A stretch of DNA of 64,000 nucleotides from Novosphingobium sp. MD-1 (GCF_001014975.1 NZ_BBXA01000013.1:744001-808000), one strand, 5' to 3'. Positions 18,063 to 27,911 are shown, numbered from the stretch's first letter. Notes: generated by a model from the letters alone, not told the origin. Translations and numbers: made by a program.

Positions 18063-19094
18063 CTACGCCGTCAGGTCAAGCACCACGCGGCCTTCGATCT
18101 GGCCCTTGTGCATCCGGTCGAACACGGTGTTGATATCCTCCAGCTTGGCGGTCTCCACCGTGGCGCGGACTTTCCCGTGCGCGGCGAAATCGATCGATTC
18201 CTGCAGGTCGAGGCGCGTGCCGACGATCGAGCCGCGCACGGTGATGCCGTTCAGCACCAGCCCGAAGATGTTGAGCGGGAAATCGCCCGGCGGCAGGCCG
18301 TTGAGCGCGACGGTGCCGCCACGCGCGGTCACGCCGATCGCCTGCTCGAACGCCTTGGGGCTGACCGCCGTGACCAGCACGCCGTTCACGCCCCCACCGG
18401 TCTCGCGCTTGATGACGGTGGCGGGATCGTCGTGGCGGGCGTTGACGGGGATCGTCGCGCCCAGCCGGCGGGCAAGGTCCAGCTTGGCATCGTCGATGTC
18501 GATCGCGGCCACGTTCAGCCCCATGGCGACGGCATATTGCACCGCCATGTGGCCCAGCCCGCCGATGCCGCTGATCGCGACGTAATCGCCGGGCTTGGTG
18601 TCGGTCATCTTCAGCCCCTTATAGACCGTGACACCGGCGCAGAGCACGGGCGCGATCTCGGTGAAGCCGATGTTGGCGGGCAAGTGGCCCACGTAGTTCG
18701 GATCGGCGATGACGTAGTCCGCGAACCCGCCGTTGACCGAATAGCCGGTGTTGAGCTGCGTCTCGCACAGCGTTTCCCAGCCACCCAGGCAATGCACGCA
18801 ATGGCCGCAGGCGCTGTAGAGCCACGGCACGCCGACGCGATCGCCTTCCTTCACGTTCTTCACGCCCGCGCCGACTTGGCTGACATAGCCGACGCCCTCG
18901 TGCCCCGGAATGAATGGCGGGTTGGGTTTGACCGGCCAGTCGCCCTCGGCGGCGTGGAGGTCGGTGTGGCATACGCCCGACGCCTGGATCGCGACCTGGA
19001 TCTGGCCGGGGCCGACCTGCGGCACGGGCACTTCGTCGATCGTCAGCGGCTTACCGAATGCGCGCACGACGGCGGCCTTCATGGTCTTGGCCAT
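18063..19094 (-). CDS. adhP: Zinc-dependent alcohol dehydrogenase (AdhP/AdhA type)
   Basis: This 343-aa medium-chain dehydrogenase interconverts primary alcohols and aldehydes with NAD(H). It has catalytic-zinc ligands in GVCHTD and GHEGVG, the structural-zinc cluster [15 protein letters not shown], and the Rossmann motif GIGGLGH. Length and sequence match propanol-preferring/ethanol dehydrogenases. The ATG at 19094 (MAKTMKA) has an AAGGAGA site; an upstream in-frame start is less likely. It lies 67 bp behind the aldehyde dehydrogenase, with a hairpin between them, and the pair would carry alcohol to acid through aldehyde. Confidence 0.92.
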   Translation of the reverse strand: MAKTMKAAVVRAFGKPLTIDEVPVPQVGPGQIQVAIQASGVCHTDLHAAEGDWPVKPNPPFIPGHEGVGYVSQVGAGVKNVKEGDRVGVPWLYSACGHCVHCLGGWETLCETQLNTGYSVNGGFADYVIADPNYVGHLPANIGFTEIAPVLCAGVTVYKGLKMTDTKPGDYVAISGIGGLGHMAVQYAVAMGLNVAAIDIDDAKLDLARRLGATIPVNARHDDPATVIKRETGGGVNGVLVTAVSPKAFEQAIGVTARGGTVALNGLPPGDFPLNIFGLVLNGITVRGSIVGTRLDLQESIDFAAHGKVRATVETAKLEDINTVFDRMHKGQIEGRVVLDLTA

Positions 19095-19128
19095 GGTTCT
19101 TCTCCTTGGATTCCCGGGGAAAACAAAT

Positions 19129-19151
19129 GGCCCGGCCACACCGGCCGGGCC
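19129..19151 (-). terminator. Hairpin between aldehyde and alcohol dehydrogenase genes
   Basis: Perfect 9-bp arms, GGCCCGGCC/GGCCGGGCC, with a 5-nt loop; read on the minus strand it is followed by ATTTGTTTT. It may partly terminate transcription and lower expression of the downstream alcohol dehydrogenase. Confidence 0.6.
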
Positions 19152-19161
19152 TTGCGCGGGA

Positions 19162-20688
19162 TCAAAAGAAGCCGAGCTTCTTCGGGCTGTAGCTGACCAG
19201 CATGTTCTTGGTCTGCTGGTAGTGATCGAGCATCATGCGGTGCGTTTCACGTCCGATGCCCGACTGCTTGTAGCCGCCGAACGCCGCGTGAGCGGGATAG
19301 GCGTGGTAGCAGTTGGTCCACACCCGCCCGGCCTGGATCGCGCGGCCAAAGCGGTAGCAGGTGTTGGCGTCGCGGCTCCACACCCCGGCGCCGAGGCCAT
19401 AGAGCGTGTCGTTGGCGATGGAGAGCGCCTCGTCGGCATCGCGGAAAGTCGTGACCGACAGGACCGGGCCGAAGATTTCCTCCTGGAAGATGCGCATCTT
19501 GTTGTTGCCCCGGAACACCGTGGGCTGGACGTAGTACCCGCCCGACAGTTCCCCGCCGAGATCGGCCGCGCCACCGCCAATCAGCAGGTCCGCGCCTTCC
19601 TGCCGTCCGATGTCGACATAGGAGAGGATCTTGTCGCGCTGTTCGGCGGAGGCCTGCGCGCCGATCATCGTGGCGCTGTCGAGCGGACTGCCCTGCCGGA
19701 TGGCGGCGACGCGGGCCAGCGCCTTTTCCATGAAGCGGTCGTAGATGCTTTCGTGGATCAGCGCGCGGCTGGGGCAGGTGCAGACCTCGCCCTGGTTGAG
19801 CGCGAACATCACGAAACCCTCGATCGCCTTGTCGAGGAAATCGTCATCCTCGCGCGCCACGTCCTCGAAGAAGATGTTGGGCGATTTGCCGCCCAGTTCC
19901 AGAGTCACCGGGATCAGGTTCTGGCTGGCGTACTGCATGATGAGCCGGCCGGTCGAGGTTTCCCCGGTGAAAGCGATCTTGGCGATACGCGACGAGGAGG
20001 CGAGCGGCTTGCCCGCTTCCAGCCCGAAGCCGTTGACGATGTTGAGCACGCCCGGCGGCAGCAGATCGCCGACCAGATCGATCCACACCATGATCGAGGC
20101 CGGAGTCTGTTCGGCGGGCTTCAACACGATGCAATTGCCCGCCGCCAGCGCCGGCGCCATCTTCCACGCCGCCATCAGCAGCGGGAAGTTCCACGGGATG
20201 ATCTGGCCCACCACGCCCAGCGGCTCGTGGAAATGATAGGCGACGGTATCGTGGTCGATCTCGCCGATCGAGCCTTCCTGCGCGCGGACGACGCCGGCGA
20301 AATAGCGGAAATGGTCGATCGCCAGCGGCACGTCGGCCGCCATCGTCTCGCGGATCGGCTTGCCGTTGTCCCACGTTTCGGCCGTGGCCAGCTTTTCGAG
20401 ATTCTGCTCCATGCGATCGGCGATGCGCAGCAGGATCGCGGCGCGTTCGCCCACCGAGGTGCGCCCCCAGGCGTCCTTGGCCTTATGCGCGGCATCGAGC
20501 GCGGCCTCGATATCCTCCGCTTGCGAACGGGCAATCTCGCCGACGACCTTGCCGGTGATGGGCGACACGTTCTGGAAATAGCGCCCGTCCCGGGGCGCGA
20601 CCCATGCGCCGCCGATGAAATTGTCATAACGGGCCGCGAAGGGCGGCTGCAGCGTCGCAACCGGGCGATCCTGAACGACGGAATCCAT
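19162..20688 (-). CDS. aldB: Acetaldehyde-type aldehyde dehydrogenase (AldB/ExaC/AcoD group)
   Basis: This 508-aa NAD(P)-dependent aldehyde dehydrogenase has [23 protein letters not shown] and the vicinal cysteine motif EVCTCPSR (catalytic Cys about residue 302). The double-cysteine motif and the PLGVVGQI region are characteristic of the AldB/ExaC group that oxidises acetaldehyde and other short aldehydes. The ATG at 20688 has AGGATCAGG upstream. It lies downstream of a GAF-Fis regulator on the same strand, with a palindrome between them, an arrangement typical of alcohol- or acetoin-induced operons. The exact natural substrate is not shown. Confidence 0.93.
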   Translation of the reverse strand: MDSVVQDRPVATLQPPFAARYDNFIGGAWVAPRDGRYFQNVSPITGKVVGEIARSQAEDIEAALDAAHKAKDAWGRTSVGERAAILLRIADRMEQNLEKLATAETWDNGKPIRETMAADVPLAIDHFRYFAGVVRAQEGSIGEIDHDTVAYHFHEPLGVVGQIIPWNFPLLMAAWKMAPALAAGNCIVLKPAEQTPASIMVWIDLVGDLLPPGVLNIVNGFGLEAGKPLASSSRIAKIAFTGETSTGRLIMQYASQNLIPVTLELGGKSPNIFFEDVAREDDDFLDKAIEGFVMFALNQGEVCTCPSRALIHESIYDRFMEKALARVAAIRQGSPLDSATMIGAQASAEQRDKILSYVDIGRQEGADLLIGGGAADLGGELSGGYYVQPTVFRGNNKMRIFQEEIFGPVLSVTTFRDADEALSIANDTLYGLGAGVWSRDANTCYRFGRAIQAGRVWTNCYHAYPAHAAFGGYKQSGIGRETHRMMLDHYQQTKNMLVSYSPKKLGFF

Positions 20689-20801
20689 AAACCTGATCCT
20701 CTTCCTGGGTGAACCGGCGCCGTCTTTCGGCGTCTGTCCCGCATCCTAGGAACGCGATCGGAACGGCGGGAAGAGGGGGCCGGGACAAGGCCATGCCCAT
20801 G

Positions 20802-20819
20802 TGTCTCGCCAGCGAGACA
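20802..20819. promoter_or_regulatory. Candidate operator of the GAF-Fis regulator
   Basis: TGTCTCGC-CA-GCGAGACA has perfect 8-bp arms. It lies 114 bp upstream of the aldehyde dehydrogenase start and just after the regulator's stop. The spacing suits an upstream activating site. No TGGCAC-N5-TTGC sigma-54 promoter was seen between it and the gene. Confidence 0.55.
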
Positions 20820-20851
20820 GGCGCGAACGAAAATCGTTCAGGGCGATGCTT

Positions 20852-21817
20852 TCAGGGGGTCAGGCCGGCCCGCGCCATGCGGCGATAGAGCGTGGCCCGG
20901 CCGATGCCGAGCAGGCGGGCCGCCTGGCTGGCGTTGCCGCCGGCCTGCGCCAGCGCCTGCCGCAGAACCGCGCGATCGGCGTCCTCGAACGAGGGACCCG
21001 CGCCTTCGCCGAGCAGCTGGCCCAGTGCGCGCGGCGTCGTCAACGCTGCATCGTTCAACCCCAGTCGCAACCGCGCCGCCCGGCTGGCACCGACCACCAG
21101 ATCATCGCGATCGACCGCCAGCAGGGCGGTGCCGGTTGTGGCATCGTCGGACAGGAACACGATGCGGTGGCCGTCGAAGTGGTGGCAGAAATAGTCCCGC
21201 TCGATCTTGCGCGCGGCATCCCGCACCAGCGCGGCGATCATTTCCGCCATCGCGGGGCCGTGATCGTCGCGGCAGCTCGATACGTCGAGCGCCCCCGCCA
21301 GCCGGCCGTGCGGATCATGCACCGGCGCGTCCATGCAGCTGATATCGACATTGCGCCCGGCAAAATGCTGATCGCGGTGAACGATAACGGGCTGGTCTTC
21401 GTAAAGACAGGTGCCGATGCCGTTGGTGCCTTCCTCCGCCTCGCCCCACCGCGCGCCCTGTACCAGGCCCGCCGCGGTGAAGGAATCGACGTCGGCATCG
21501 TTCGTCCGGCGCTCCAGCACGATGCCGCGCGCATCGCTCAGGATGACCGCGCAACCCGAACGCCCGACCGAACGGAACATTTGATCGAGCACGGGCGCGG
21601 CCACGGTGAGCATGACCTCGTGCTCGGCCCGCAAGGCTGACAGGAAAGCGCCATCGACTCGCTCGCGCGCCGCGTGCTGGTCGGGATCAAGTCCATGGAA
21701 CAGGACGGACCTGCACCACGACGCGGCGATCGCCGAAGAGGCGGCCGCGCTGGGGGACCGCACCACGTCCAGAACCGTGTCGCTGTGTCGAGCGACCACC
21801 ACGGGCATCCTCCGCAC
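20852..21817 (-). CDS. AcoR-like transcriptional regulator with GAF and Fis domains, no AAA+ domain
   Basis: This protein of about 321 aa has a GAF-type sensory region (about residues 55-190, with AEEGTNGIGTCL and a DISCMDAPVHDPHG stretch typical of AcoR proteins) and a Fis-type helix-turn-helix at the C-terminus (about 280-318, ALAQAGGNASQAARLLGIGR). The central AAA+ sigma-54 activation module of AcoR, with Walker A and GAFTGA, is absent. The start is uncertain: GTG at 21817, or ATG at 21808 where GGAGG directly abuts the codon. It should sense alcohol or aldehyde and control the two dehydrogenases downstream, which is inferred from context. Confidence 0.85.
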   Translation of the reverse strand: MRRMPVVVARHSDTVLDVVRSPSAAASSAIAASWCRSVLFHGLDPDQHAARERVDGAFLSALRAEHEVMLTVAAPVLDQMFRSVGRSGCAVILSDARGIVLERRTNDADVDSFTAAGLVQGARWGEAEEGTNGIGTCLYEDQPVIVHRDQHFAGRNVDISCMDAPVHDPHGRLAGALDVSSCRDDHGPAMAEMIAALVRDAARKIERDYFCHHFDGHRIVFLSDDATTGTALLAVDRDDLVVGASRAARLRLGLNDAALTTPRALGQLLGEGAGPSFEDADRAVLRQALAQAGGNASQAARLLGIGRATLYRRMARAGLTP

Positions 21818-21902
21818 TTCAGGCCAAGAAGGTCACGCTATCGTGGCCCGATGGTACAGGCAGACCTGCCCCCGGTAAAGCGCGCGGATCAGGCGCCCCG
21901 CT

Positions 21903-22463
21903 TCACACTCCCGTCATCAGTACCGAGGTCTGGATCAGGGTCTGCGCCCAATTGTCGGGCAGCTTGCCGATAAACAGGTTTTCGGTGCGGTAATTGGCGA
22001 TGCGCCAGCCCGCCGCGGTCTTGCGGAACTTCACGTGCAGGCGGCTCGACCGGATCAGCGAGGACCCGTCGTCATAGACCCACGGCTGGAACTGCACCCA
22101 TTCGCCCTCGGCGGTTTCCGCACTGGTGGCGCGCAACTGCTCGGCGGTCAGGTAATGCGTGTTGAAGATCTGCTTCGGATTCTCGGCGGCGTAGAACTTG
22201 CGCATGTGCGCGGCGATCTCGGCCGGGCCGCGATGCTGGCCGAACTGCGCGCCGTGCGCCCCGCCCACGCCCTGCCAGATGGCGTCTTCGGTAAACAGCG
22301 CGCCGATCGCGTCGGCGCGGGCTTCCGCCGGCATCCCCGCTTCGGGCAGCGGGCTGTCGCACAGAAACATGTAGCGCGCGATCAGCCGGCGCGCTTCCGC
22401 TTCCGCCTGCAGGAACGCGACCTGCTGCTGCAGCTCCGCGATGGCCGCCTTGATGTCCTCCAT
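21903..22463 (-). CDS. SnoaL/NTF2-like family protein
   Basis: This protein of about 186 aa has an N-terminal helix (IAELQQQVAFLQAEAEARRLIARYMFLCD) followed by an alpha-beta cone region with WRIANYRTEN near the end, the usual pattern of SnoaL-like/NTF2-fold proteins. These include small isomerases, hydroxylases and dioxygenase beta-type subunits, so no reaction can be given. I prefer the ATG at 22463 (MEDIK), with AAGGGC upstream, over an earlier GTG at 22478. It stands alone between the GAF-Fis regulator and a LuxR gene on the same strand. Confidence 0.75.
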   Translation of the reverse strand: MEDIKAAIAELQQQVAFLQAEAEARRLIARYMFLCDSPLPEAGMPAEARADAIGALFTEDAIWQGVGGAHGAQFGQHRGPAEIAAHMRKFYAAENPKQIFNTHYLTAEQLRATSAETAEGEWVQFQPWVYDDGSSLIRSSRLHVKFRKTAAGWRIANYRTENLFIGKLPDNWAQTLIQTSVLMTGV

Positions 22464-22610
22464 GCCCTTCGTCCTCACATCAATCCAGGATGCCGCCGTG
22501 CTTACGCGCTAACACCGGCCGCGTCATGGCCCGCGACAAGCCGCTGGCGGCTTCGTTTCGCGAAACGGGCAAAGCCTGCCGGAAGCGGTCAGGAGATGGG
22601 GCGCCGACTC

Positions 22611-23714
22611 TCAGTTCGATCGCCCGAACAGGTGCGAGGGGCTGGCCAGAGCCAGCCGGATCAGATCGGCCTGGCGGCTCGCCCGCGTCTTGGCCATGAC
22701 CTGCTTGAGCTGCGTGCGCGCGGTGTGGATCGAAACCCCGCGCGCCTGCGCGAACGTGGCGACATCGTCTCCGCCGCACAGACGCGCCAGCAGATCGGCC
22801 TCGGACGGGGTCAGCGCGAAAAAGGCGCGCAAGTCGGCCGGCGATGGCGGTGGCGGTCCTCCCGCGTCGGCCAGCGCCAGCGCGAAGGCAGACCGTTCGC
22901 CCGCGATGGCGTAGCGTTCCAGCGCAAAGCGGGGCAAGGCGACGGCGTGAAGCAGCACTTCGCGATCCCCGTTGCGCCACCGCATCGCGTGGGGAGAGCC
23001 GGACAGCAGCAAGGGACGCAACCCCTCGATCAGCCGCCATTCCGTGTCCGCCGTCCCCGGCACCCGCACCACCAGGCCTTCCAGCAGGCTTTGAGCCGCC
23101 GGATTGGCGATCTGGACCCGCCCCGCATCGTCACAGATCGCCAGCGCAAACTGGATCCGGTCCATGACTTGCCGCAGCATGGCGTTTTCATTGGCGCGGC
23201 GATCGGTCTCGATCATCAGGCGCAGCGCTTCGCGCACGTGCGGCATGAGGTCGATCAGCGCCTGCCGGCAATGCGCCGCCAGTGGCGTGCCGACCCCGGC
23301 ATGAACCGCAAGCCCCGCCTCGCCCAACGCCCCCATGGCGATGCGCGCGCCCAGGAACTGCCCCAGTCCCTGTTCGCGCAGGCGCGCCTGCCACTGGTGG
23401 AACTGCCCCTGCAGGGCATCCGGGCAATTGTCGTCCTCCAGCATATACACGCCGTCGTGGACGGGATTCACCGCGACGATGGTGCGCGGATTGAGGTCGT
23501 CCAGCAGCGAGAGTTCGCCGGCGGGCGCCGGGGTCGCCGAGCAAGTCGCCAGCCAGCGATGGCGCAGGCGGTCGGGCGTGCGGTTGAACCAGTGGATCGT
23601 GACGCTGCGCGCGCCGGTTTGCGTGCGCAACCGGTCCAGCGCCGTGGCAAGGCGCGGACGATCCATGCTGGCCCCGTACAGATCGCCCAGAACATTGGAA
23701 CAGAGCATCGCCAT
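22611..23714 (-). CDS. LuxR-family transcriptional regulator
   Basis: This 367-aa protein has a long N-terminal sensory region (about residues 1-295) and a LuxR/FixJ-type helix-turn-helix at 300-360 (LTPSEADLLARL, ARGVSIHTARTQLKQV, MAKTRASRQADL). No receiver domain is visible. The chosen start is MAMLCSN at 23714, because the frame upstream overlaps the divergent promoter region. It faces the TBDR-amidohydrolase operon at 23896, the arrangement of a local regulator responding to the imported compound. This architecture is common next to sphingomonad TBDRs. Confidence 0.85.
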   Translation of the reverse strand: MAMLCSNVLGDLYGASMDRPRLATALDRLRTQTGARSVTIHWFNRTPDRLRHRWLATCSATPAPAGELSLLDDLNPRTIVAVNPVHDGVYMLEDDNCPDALQGQFHQWQARLREQGLGQFLGARIAMGALGEAGLAVHAGVGTPLAAHCRQALIDLMPHVREALRLMIETDRRANENAMLRQVMDRIQFALAICDDAGRVQIANPAAQSLLEGLVVRVPGTADTEWRLIEGLRPLLLSGSPHAMRWRNGDREVLLHAVALPRFALERYAIAGERSAFALALADAGGPPPPSPADLRAFFALTPSEADLLARLCGGDDVATFAQARGVSIHTARTQLKQVMAKTRASRQADLIRLALASPSHLFGRSN

Positions 23715-23783
23715 ACCCCCAACAACGGCAACGGGGCATGGTGTTGGCGGCGGCGGGCGATGGCAAGGCCGGGCTTCCGCCTT

Positions 23784-23810
23784 TGTGACAATTCTTGCCG
23801 AAATTGCACA
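23784..23810. promoter_or_regulatory. Imperfect dyad in the LuxR/TBDR divergent region
   Basis: TGTG-A-CAATT and AATTG-CACA form an inverted pair around 8 bases, with one extra base on the left. It is a candidate site for the adjacent LuxR protein; the evidence is position and symmetry only. Confidence 0.3.
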
Positions 23811-23895
23811 GCGCGTACCGCAAATGGGCGATGCCGCGCCCATTGCCGGTTCCCATCATCGCCCGATCAACGAACGCACAACAGGGAGCTTTATC

Positions 23896-26049
23896 ATGTG
23901 GGGACCCCATCGCGGCGCGGCGCTGCTCGCGATCTGCGCAGCCGGAATCGCGGCCTCGCCCGCTCTTGCCGCTGAACCGGCGGAGACAGGCGCGCAGGAT
24001 AGCGGCGCGCTCGACACCATTGTCGTCGTCGCGCGCAAGCGGCAGGAAAACGTGCAGAGCGTGCCGATCTCGATCACCGCGCTGACCGGTGCGGCGCTCC
24101 AGCAACGCGGCGTGGCGCGCGTGGGCGACCTGGTCGGCTCGGTCCCCAACCTCACCCAGGACGGCGGCGGTTCGGTGCTGGGCGCGATGGGCATTCGCGG
24201 CATCGTTTCGCAGACGCGCAACATCGGCTTCGACAGCGGGCTTGGCGTCTATGTCGACGGCGTGCTGACGGTGCGCCCCAATGCGGCGGACCAGGAACTG
24301 CCCGACATCGCCACGCTGGAAGTGCTGCGCGGGCCGCAAGGCACGCTGTTCGGGCGCAATACCACGGCGGGCGCGATCAACATCACCACGCGCAAGCCCA
24401 GCCTTGACGGCATCGAGGCCAATGCGCGCACCGCCTTCGGCAATCTGGGCACGATCGAGGCCAGCCTGTTCGCCACGGCGCCGATCGTGACCGACCGGCT
24501 GGGCGTGAAGATCGCCGGCTCGATCGCCACGCGCGATGGCTATATCACCAACCTGTTCGACGGGTCGAAGCTCAACAACCTCAACCGCAAGTCGCTGCGC
24601 GGCGGCCTGCTGTGGAAGCCGACCGAGACGTTGGAAGTCGCGCTTTCGGGAAGCTGGCTGAAGCAGGCCGACCGGCTGCTGCTGGGCCAGGTGGCCGACA
24701 ACACATCGGGCGGCCTTGCCGGCCTGCCGGGCTACTTCACCGATCCCTACACCGTCTCGCAGGACCACCCCAGCCTGCAGAGCCGCGAGATCTGGGGCAC
24801 CAACCTCAACGTGGACTGGCACGTCGGCGGGTTCACGGTCACCTCGATCAGCGCCTATGGCGACAACCGTTCCCGCCTGATCGACGACGACGACGCCCGC
24901 CCGATCCCGCTGTCCACCTCGGACTTCCAGGACCGCGCCCGCCAGTTCACCCAGGAACTGCGGCTGGCCTCGCCCACGGGCGGCAAGATCGACTACCTCA
25001 TCGGGCTGTACTACCTGCACCAGGATGCCGACGCCAACCGCGCCACCACGGTCAACGGCCCGCCGGGACCGGCCGCGTTCGTCGGCACGATCTCCAGCAT
25101 TTCCACCTTGAAGACCAATGCCTATGCCGCGTTCGCCAGCGCCAACTGGCGGCCGCTGTCCGGCCTGACGATCAGCGGCGGCCTGCGCATCAACACCGAG
25201 AGCAAGGATCTGGTGTTCGACCAGACCAATTCCTCGTTCGTGCCGCTGCCCAACCTGTCCGCGCGCCTGCACCGCAAGGACAGCAACCTGTCGGGCAACG
25301 CCAGCGTGTCCTATGAAGTCGTGCCCGATACCCGCCTCTATGTCAGCGCCGCGCGCGGCTTCAAGAGCGGCGGGGTCAACCCGGATATCGTGGGCAGTAC
25401 CGACATCAGCTTCGGCCCGGAAAAGGCGTGGTCGTTCGAAGCCGGGATCAAGTCCGACCTGTTCGACCACAAGCTGCGCATCAACGCGGCGGGCTTCTAT
25501 ACCGATTACAAGGATCTGCAGGTTTCGGCGCTCGTCGGCGCGGCCTTCCAGATCCGCAACGCGGCGGCCGCGCATATCAAGGGCTTCGAAGTGGAAGTCA
25601 CCGCCCGGCCGGTGCGCGCGCTCGAACTCAACGCAGGCGCGGGCTATACCGACGCGACTTATGCCGATTTCCCGGGCTGTGCCCCGGCCACGAACTGCGC
25701 CGGGCAGCGGTTGCCGTTCGTGCCCAAGCTCTCGCTCAACGCCGGCGCGCAAGTGACGCAGCCGCTCGGCGAAGGGCATCTGACCGGGCGGCTCGATCTG
25801 TCCTGGCGGAGCGGCATCTACTACGAGGCGACCAATACGCCCGATGGCCGCCTGCCGGGATACGTGCTGGTCAACGGGCGGCTGGGCTACAGCTTCGCCG
25901 GCGACCGGCTGACCCTCGCCCTGTTCGGCCGCAACCTGTTCGACAACCGCTATCGCGACTACTCGTTCTACCTCGCGCCCTTCGCCGAACGGTTGGTGCG
26001 CTGGGCGCCGCCGCGCACCTACGGCATCGAGATGACCACCCGATTCTGA
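23896..26049 (+). CDS. TonB-dependent receptor
   Basis: This 717-aa receptor starts at the ATG at 23896, with AGGGAGC eight bases before it; the open frame upstream is not coding. It has a signal peptide ending ALAAEPAE, IVVVARKRQENVQSVPISI, and plug residues VEVLRGPQGTLFGRNTTAGA. The barrel ends with YGIEMTTRF. It is followed after 72 bp by an exported amidohydrolase on the same strand, so receptor and hydrolase probably work on the same amide-, lactone- or carbamate-containing compound. A divergent LuxR gene lies upstream. Confidence 0.93.
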   Translation: MWGPHRGAALLAICAAGIAASPALAAEPAETGAQDSGALDTIVVVARKRQENVQSVPISITALTGAALQQRGVARVGDLVGSVPNLTQDGGGSVLGAMGIRGIVSQTRNIGFDSGLGVYVDGVLTVRPNAADQELPDIATLEVLRGPQGTLFGRNTTAGAINITTRKPSLDGIEANARTAFGNLGTIEASLFATAPIVTDRLGVKIAGSIATRDGYITNLFDGSKLNNLNRKSLRGGLLWKPTETLEVALSGSWLKQADRLLLGQVADNTSGGLAGLPGYFTDPYTVSQDHPSLQSREIWGTNLNVDWHVGGFTVTSISAYGDNRSRLIDDDDARPIPLSTSDFQDRARQFTQELRLASPTGGKIDYLIGLYYLHQDADANRATTVNGPPGPAAFVGTISSISTLKTNAYAAFASANWRPLSGLTISGGLRINTESKDLVFDQTNSSFVPLPNLSARLHRKDSNLSGNASVSYEVVPDTRLYVSAARGFKSGGVNPDIVGSTDISFGPEKAWSFEAGIKSDLFDHKLRINAAGFYTDYKDLQVSALVGAAFQIRNAAAAHIKGFEVEVTARPVRALELNAGAGYTDATYADFPGCAPATNCAGQRLPFVPKLSLNAGAQVTQPLGEGHLTGRLDLSWRSGIYYEATNTPDGRLPGYVLVNGRLGYSFAGDRLTLALFGRNLFDNRYRDYSFYLAPFAERLVRWAPPRTYGIEMTTRF

Positions 26050-26121
26050 TCGACGGCCGGCGGCGCGGGTGCCGCCGGCTCATTCGCACCAGGCTTCCCG
26101 GCCACAAGGATCCGCTGCCCC

Positions 26122-27828
26122 ATGACCCGACTTCCGCTCGCCATCGCGCTGGCCACCCTGATCGCCAGCCCGGCTTCCGCCCAGTTCCAGGACGCCATCG
26201 GCGCGGCGCCGCCGGCTCCGGCCGAAGTGATCTACACCCATGGCCATGTCGCAACGCCGGCCGGCTGGCAGACCGACATCGCCATCGCGCACGGCACGAT
26301 CGTCGCGGTCGGGAGCGAGGAGGAGGTCAAGGCGCACCGCGCCGGCGAAACGCGGATCGTCGATCTCAAGGGCATGACCGTGCTGCCCGGCCTGATCGAC
26401 ATGCATGTCCACGCGGTCGACGCCGGCTTGCAGGCCCGCGATTGCCGTTTTCCGCAAGGAGCCGACGCCGCCACGATCACCCGCACGGTCAAGGACTGCG
26501 TGGCCGCGGCACGCCCCGGCGAATGGATCACGGGCGGGCAGTGGGACGCCTCTTCCATGGGCAGGACGCCACCCCACAAGCGCCTGCTCGATGCGGTGGC
26601 GCCCACGACACCGGTAGTGCTCCACGATATCAGCCTGCACAGCGTGTGGGCCAATTCCGCCGCGCTCAAGGCCGCCGGGATCACGCGCGCCACGCCCAAC
26701 CCGGCGGGCGGGGTAATCGAACGCGACGGCGACAGCGACCACAAGGGCGAACCGACCGGCGTGCTGCGCGAGAATGCGGCCATCGCGCTGCTCAACATGG
26801 TGCCCGCCCCCAGCGAGGACGATCGGGTAGAAGCGCTGCGGACGGCCAGCAAGGCGATGCTGGCGCAAGGCATCACCGCCTACGAGGAAGCGCTGCTCGC
26901 CACCACCAACGCACGCGTCTATGCCCGGCTGGCCGACGCGGGCGGGCTGGCGCAGCACGTGCGCGCCTGCATGTGGGACCGGGACCAGACACTGATCGCC
27001 CAGCGCCACCTCTATGCCCGGCCGGGCCTGGAAATGGGCTGCGTCAAGATGATCCTCGATGGCGTGCCCACGGATTCGCACACGGCCGCGATGCTGGAGC
27101 CCTATGCCGACGCGGCGGCGTTCGGCGATGCGGCCCGGGCAAAGGGCTCGCTGCTCTACGCGCCGGGCGAGATCGACGCCAAGGTCGCGCGCTATGATGC
27201 GGCGGGGCTGGTCGTGAAGCTCCACGCGGCGGGCGACGGTTCGGTCAGCGCCGCGCTCGACGCCGTGGCGGCGGCGCGCAAGGCCAACGGCCCCTATGGC
27301 CCGCACCACGAGATCGCCCACGCCAATTTCGTGACGCCGGCCGATATCCAACGCGCCCACGCCTTGACCGCTACCTTCGAGTTCTCGCCCTACATCTGGT
27401 TCCCCAGCCCGCCGGTGCGCGATGTGATCCGCTCGGTCGGCCCCGAACGCATGGCCCGCTTCACCCCGGTCCGCGACGCGATCGATGCCGGGGACCGCGT
27501 GGTGCTCGGTTCGGACTGGCCGGTGGTGCCGTCGATGTCGCCGTGGCTGGCGATCGAGACACTGGTGACGCGCGAAGCGCCGGGCGGCGGCGGCGAAACG
27601 CTCGCCCCCGGCCAGAAGGTGAGCGTGGCCGAAGCCCTGCGCCTGATGACCGCCAACGCCGCGCGCCAGATCGGCCTGGGCGACAGGATCGGCACGATCG
27701 AAGCGGGGCGGCAAGCCGATCTCGTGGTGATCGATCGCGACATCTTCGCCATCGATCCGCACCAGATTCACGCGACCCGCGTGCTGCGCACGATCATTGC
27801 CGGCAAGGAGGCCTATCTGGCGCCGTGA
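26122..27828 (+). CDS. Exported metal-dependent amidohydrolase (Amidohydro_3/YtcJ-like)
   Basis: This 568-aa protein has a signal peptide (MTRLPLAIALATLIASPASA) and the Amidohydro_3 fold. Metal ligands are visible in LIDMHVHAVD (about residues 91-97), VVKLHAAGDGS and HHEIAHANF, with LGSDWPVVPSMSP near residue 455. It should hydrolyse C-N or similar bonds in the periplasm. It forms a two-gene unit with the TBDR at 23896. It shares family membership with the protein at 37614, which lies on the other side of the sulfide locus. No substrate can be assigned. Confidence 0.88.
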   Translation: MTRLPLAIALATLIASPASAQFQDAIGAAPPAPAEVIYTHGHVATPAGWQTDIAIAHGTIVAVGSEEEVKAHRAGETRIVDLKGMTVLPGLIDMHVHAVDAGLQARDCRFPQGADAATITRTVKDCVAAARPGEWITGGQWDASSMGRTPPHKRLLDAVAPTTPVVLHDISLHSVWANSAALKAAGITRATPNPAGGVIERDGDSDHKGEPTGVLRENAAIALLNMVPAPSEDDRVEALRTASKAMLAQGITAYEEALLATTNARVYARLADAGGLAQHVRACMWDRDQTLIAQRHLYARPGLEMGCVKMILDGVPTDSHTAAMLEPYADAAAFGDAARAKGSLLYAPGEIDAKVARYDAAGLVVKLHAAGDGSVSAALDAVAAARKANGPYGPHHEIAHANFVTPADIQRAHALTATFEFSPYIWFPSPPVRDVIRSVGPERMARFTPVRDAIDAGDRVVLGSDWPVVPSMSPWLAIETLVTREAPGGGGETLAPGQKVSVAEALRLMTANAARQIGLGDRIGTIEAGRQADLVVIDRDIFAIDPHQIHATRVLRTIIAGKEAYLAP

Positions 27829-27835
27829 ACGCAGG

Positions 27836-27872
27836 TTAAAATATAGCAGACTAATTCAGTCTCTGTTTTTAA
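27836..27872 (+). terminator. AT-rich imperfect inverted repeat after the amidohydrolase
   Basis: TTAAAA ... TTTTAA ends enclose AGACT-AATTC-AGTCT, followed by CTG and five T residues. It could be a weak terminator of the TBDR-amidohydrolase operon. Being AT-rich and just upstream of the Rrf2 gene, it could instead be part of that gene's promoter and operator. Confidence 0.45.
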
Positions 27873-27880
27873 CTTGACCC

Positions 27881-27911
27881 ATGAACGCGGACTCGGTAAG
27901 TCCGTGTTCAT
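27881..27911 (+). promoter_or_regulatory. 13-bp inverted repeat overlapping the Rrf2 start codon
   Basis: ATGAACGCGGACT (27881-27893) and AGTCCGTGTTCAT (27899-27911) pair with one G.T position around CGGTA. The ATG of the regulator (27910-27912) begins in the second arm. It could be an autoregulatory operator or an mRNA hairpin that limits translation. Confidence 0.55.
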
